The notes under the pieces were generated by a model. The model had not been told where the DNA came from, searched no databases, and saw only the letters and a program-made list of their open reading frames with translations. Source: Flavisolibacter sp. (lineage in GTDB: Bacteria; Bacteroidota; Bacteroidia; Chitinophagales; Chitinophagaceae). From it: a stretch of 7,466 nucleotides of DNA. Where the stretch lies: contig JAICTW010000109.1 of the NCBI GenBank assembly GCA_025936195.1, forward strand, positions 1 to 7,466. The letters run 5' to 3'. The position numbers and the translations under genes are program-made. Shown piece after piece: positions 6,960-7,466 of this stretch (its first letter is position 1; every line of letters begins with the position of its first letter).

Positions 6960-7466
6960 ATGAACAAGAGTTTAAAATGGATATTGATTGTTATTGCTGT
7001 ATTGGCAGTGTTGTTTGTAGCTGCTAAAATGCTGGGCGGCTCCTCAAAAAGCGGCACCAAAGTAACTGCTGAAAAAGCGCAAAAAAGAACGATCATTGAA
7101 ACCGTAAATGCAAGTGGAAAAGTATATCCCGAAGTGGAAGTAAAGATCACTCCCGATATTTCCGGAGAGATCACGGAATTGGATGTAAAGGAAGGCGACA
7201 GCGTAAAGAAAGGACAAGTGCTGGCAAAGATCTATGCTGATATTTATTCTTCGCAACGTGATGAAGCCGCCGCAAGAGTGACACAATCAGAAGCCACGGT
7301 AGCCAACAGTGAAGCTGGTTTAAAAGCATTGAAAGCGCAGTTGGACCAGGCCAAGACTGCATACGATCGCAACAAAAGTCTGCATGAGCAAAAAGTAATT
7401 TCCGATGCGGAGTTTGAGCAATATCAAACACAGTATAATACAGCTTTATCGCAATACAACGCAGCA
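6960..7466 (+). CDS. HlyD/MacA-type periplasmic adaptor subunit, 3'-truncated by window edge
   Basis: The frame starts at ATG 6960 and stays open to the last base (169 codons). Residues 1-26 are a short basic start plus one hydrophobic segment (WILIVIAVLAVLFVAAKML), an inner membrane anchor without a lipobox Cys. TIIETVNASGKVYPEVEVKI (44-63) and ISGEITELDVKEGDSVKKGQVLAKI (67-91) form the first half of the membrane-proximal and lipoyl domains. From about 97 on there is a heptad-rich, Ala/Gln/Glu-rich coiled coil. R137, L141 and S148 (YDRNKSLHEQKVIS) have the spacing of the RLS motif at the hairpin tip of AcrA-like adaptors, which contacts TolC. The adaptor bridges an inner membrane pump to the TolC-like protein encoded 19 nt upstream. 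The second lipoyl half, beta-barrel and C-terminus lie outside the window. A MacB-type ABC permease is the likeliest next gene, but that is an inference from similar operons. Confidence 0.93.
   Translation, partial: MNKSLKWILIVIAVLAVLFVAAKMLGGSSKSGTKVTAEKAQKRTIIETVNASGKVYPEVEVKITPDISGEITELDVKEGDSVKKGQVLAKIYADIYSSQRDEAAARVTQSEATVANSEAGLKALKAQLDQAKTAYDRNKSLHEQKVISDAEFEQYQTQYNTALSQYNAA

Noticed and set aside
7044..7431. Minus-strand open frames across the adaptor gene
   Set aside because: They are antisense shadows of the HlyD-type gene, whose plus-strand frame has a membrane anchor, lipoyl domain and coiled coil.

Overview
The window reads as a chromosomal stretch from a member of the Bacteroidota, possibly of the Chitinophagales type. 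The evidence is a SusB-like GH97 glycosidase, signal peptides ending in AQ, start codons without Shine-Dalgarno sequences, a low-to-moderate GC content (roughly 40% by eye), and a TolC/HlyD pair of the kind common in that phylum. The finer taxonomic placement is a guess. All six genes lie on the + strand and no phage, IS, CRISPR or RNA gene was seen.

Layout. (i) 1-672: 3' part of a metallo-beta-lactamase-fold hydrolase cut by the left edge. (ii) 673-1007: a 335-base gap without a convincing gene. It holds a long imperfect foldback that starts on the stop codon of the first gene, a block of degenerate short repeats resembling dispersed intergenic repeats of Bacteroidota, and a perfect 10-bp tandem duplication close to the next gene. 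(iii) 1008-3889: a two-gene unit with only 2 nt between a LOG-family nucleotide phosphoribohydrolase and a secreted GH97 alpha-glucosidase that keeps the full inverting-type glutamate set. (iv) 3973-5334: a 12-TM APC-superfamily amino acid permease, apparently a separate unit. (v) 5335-5491: a 157-base gap with a weak terminator-like hairpin followed by a perfect dyad, a plausible operator. (vi) 5492 to the right edge: start of a tripartite efflux/secretion operon, a TolC-like outer membrane protein followed 19 nt later by an HlyD/MacA-type periplasmic adaptor that runs off the window.

How the genes work together. Only the TolC and HlyD genes form a clear functional unit (outer membrane channel plus adaptor; an inner membrane pump, probably MacB-like, is expected just beyond the right edge). 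LOG and GH97 are probably co-transcribed but have no obvious biochemical link. No SusC/SusD pair or other polysaccharide-utilisation genes accompany GH97. I found no convincing undescribed multi-gene system. The most unusual non-coding signal is the foldback at 672-747.
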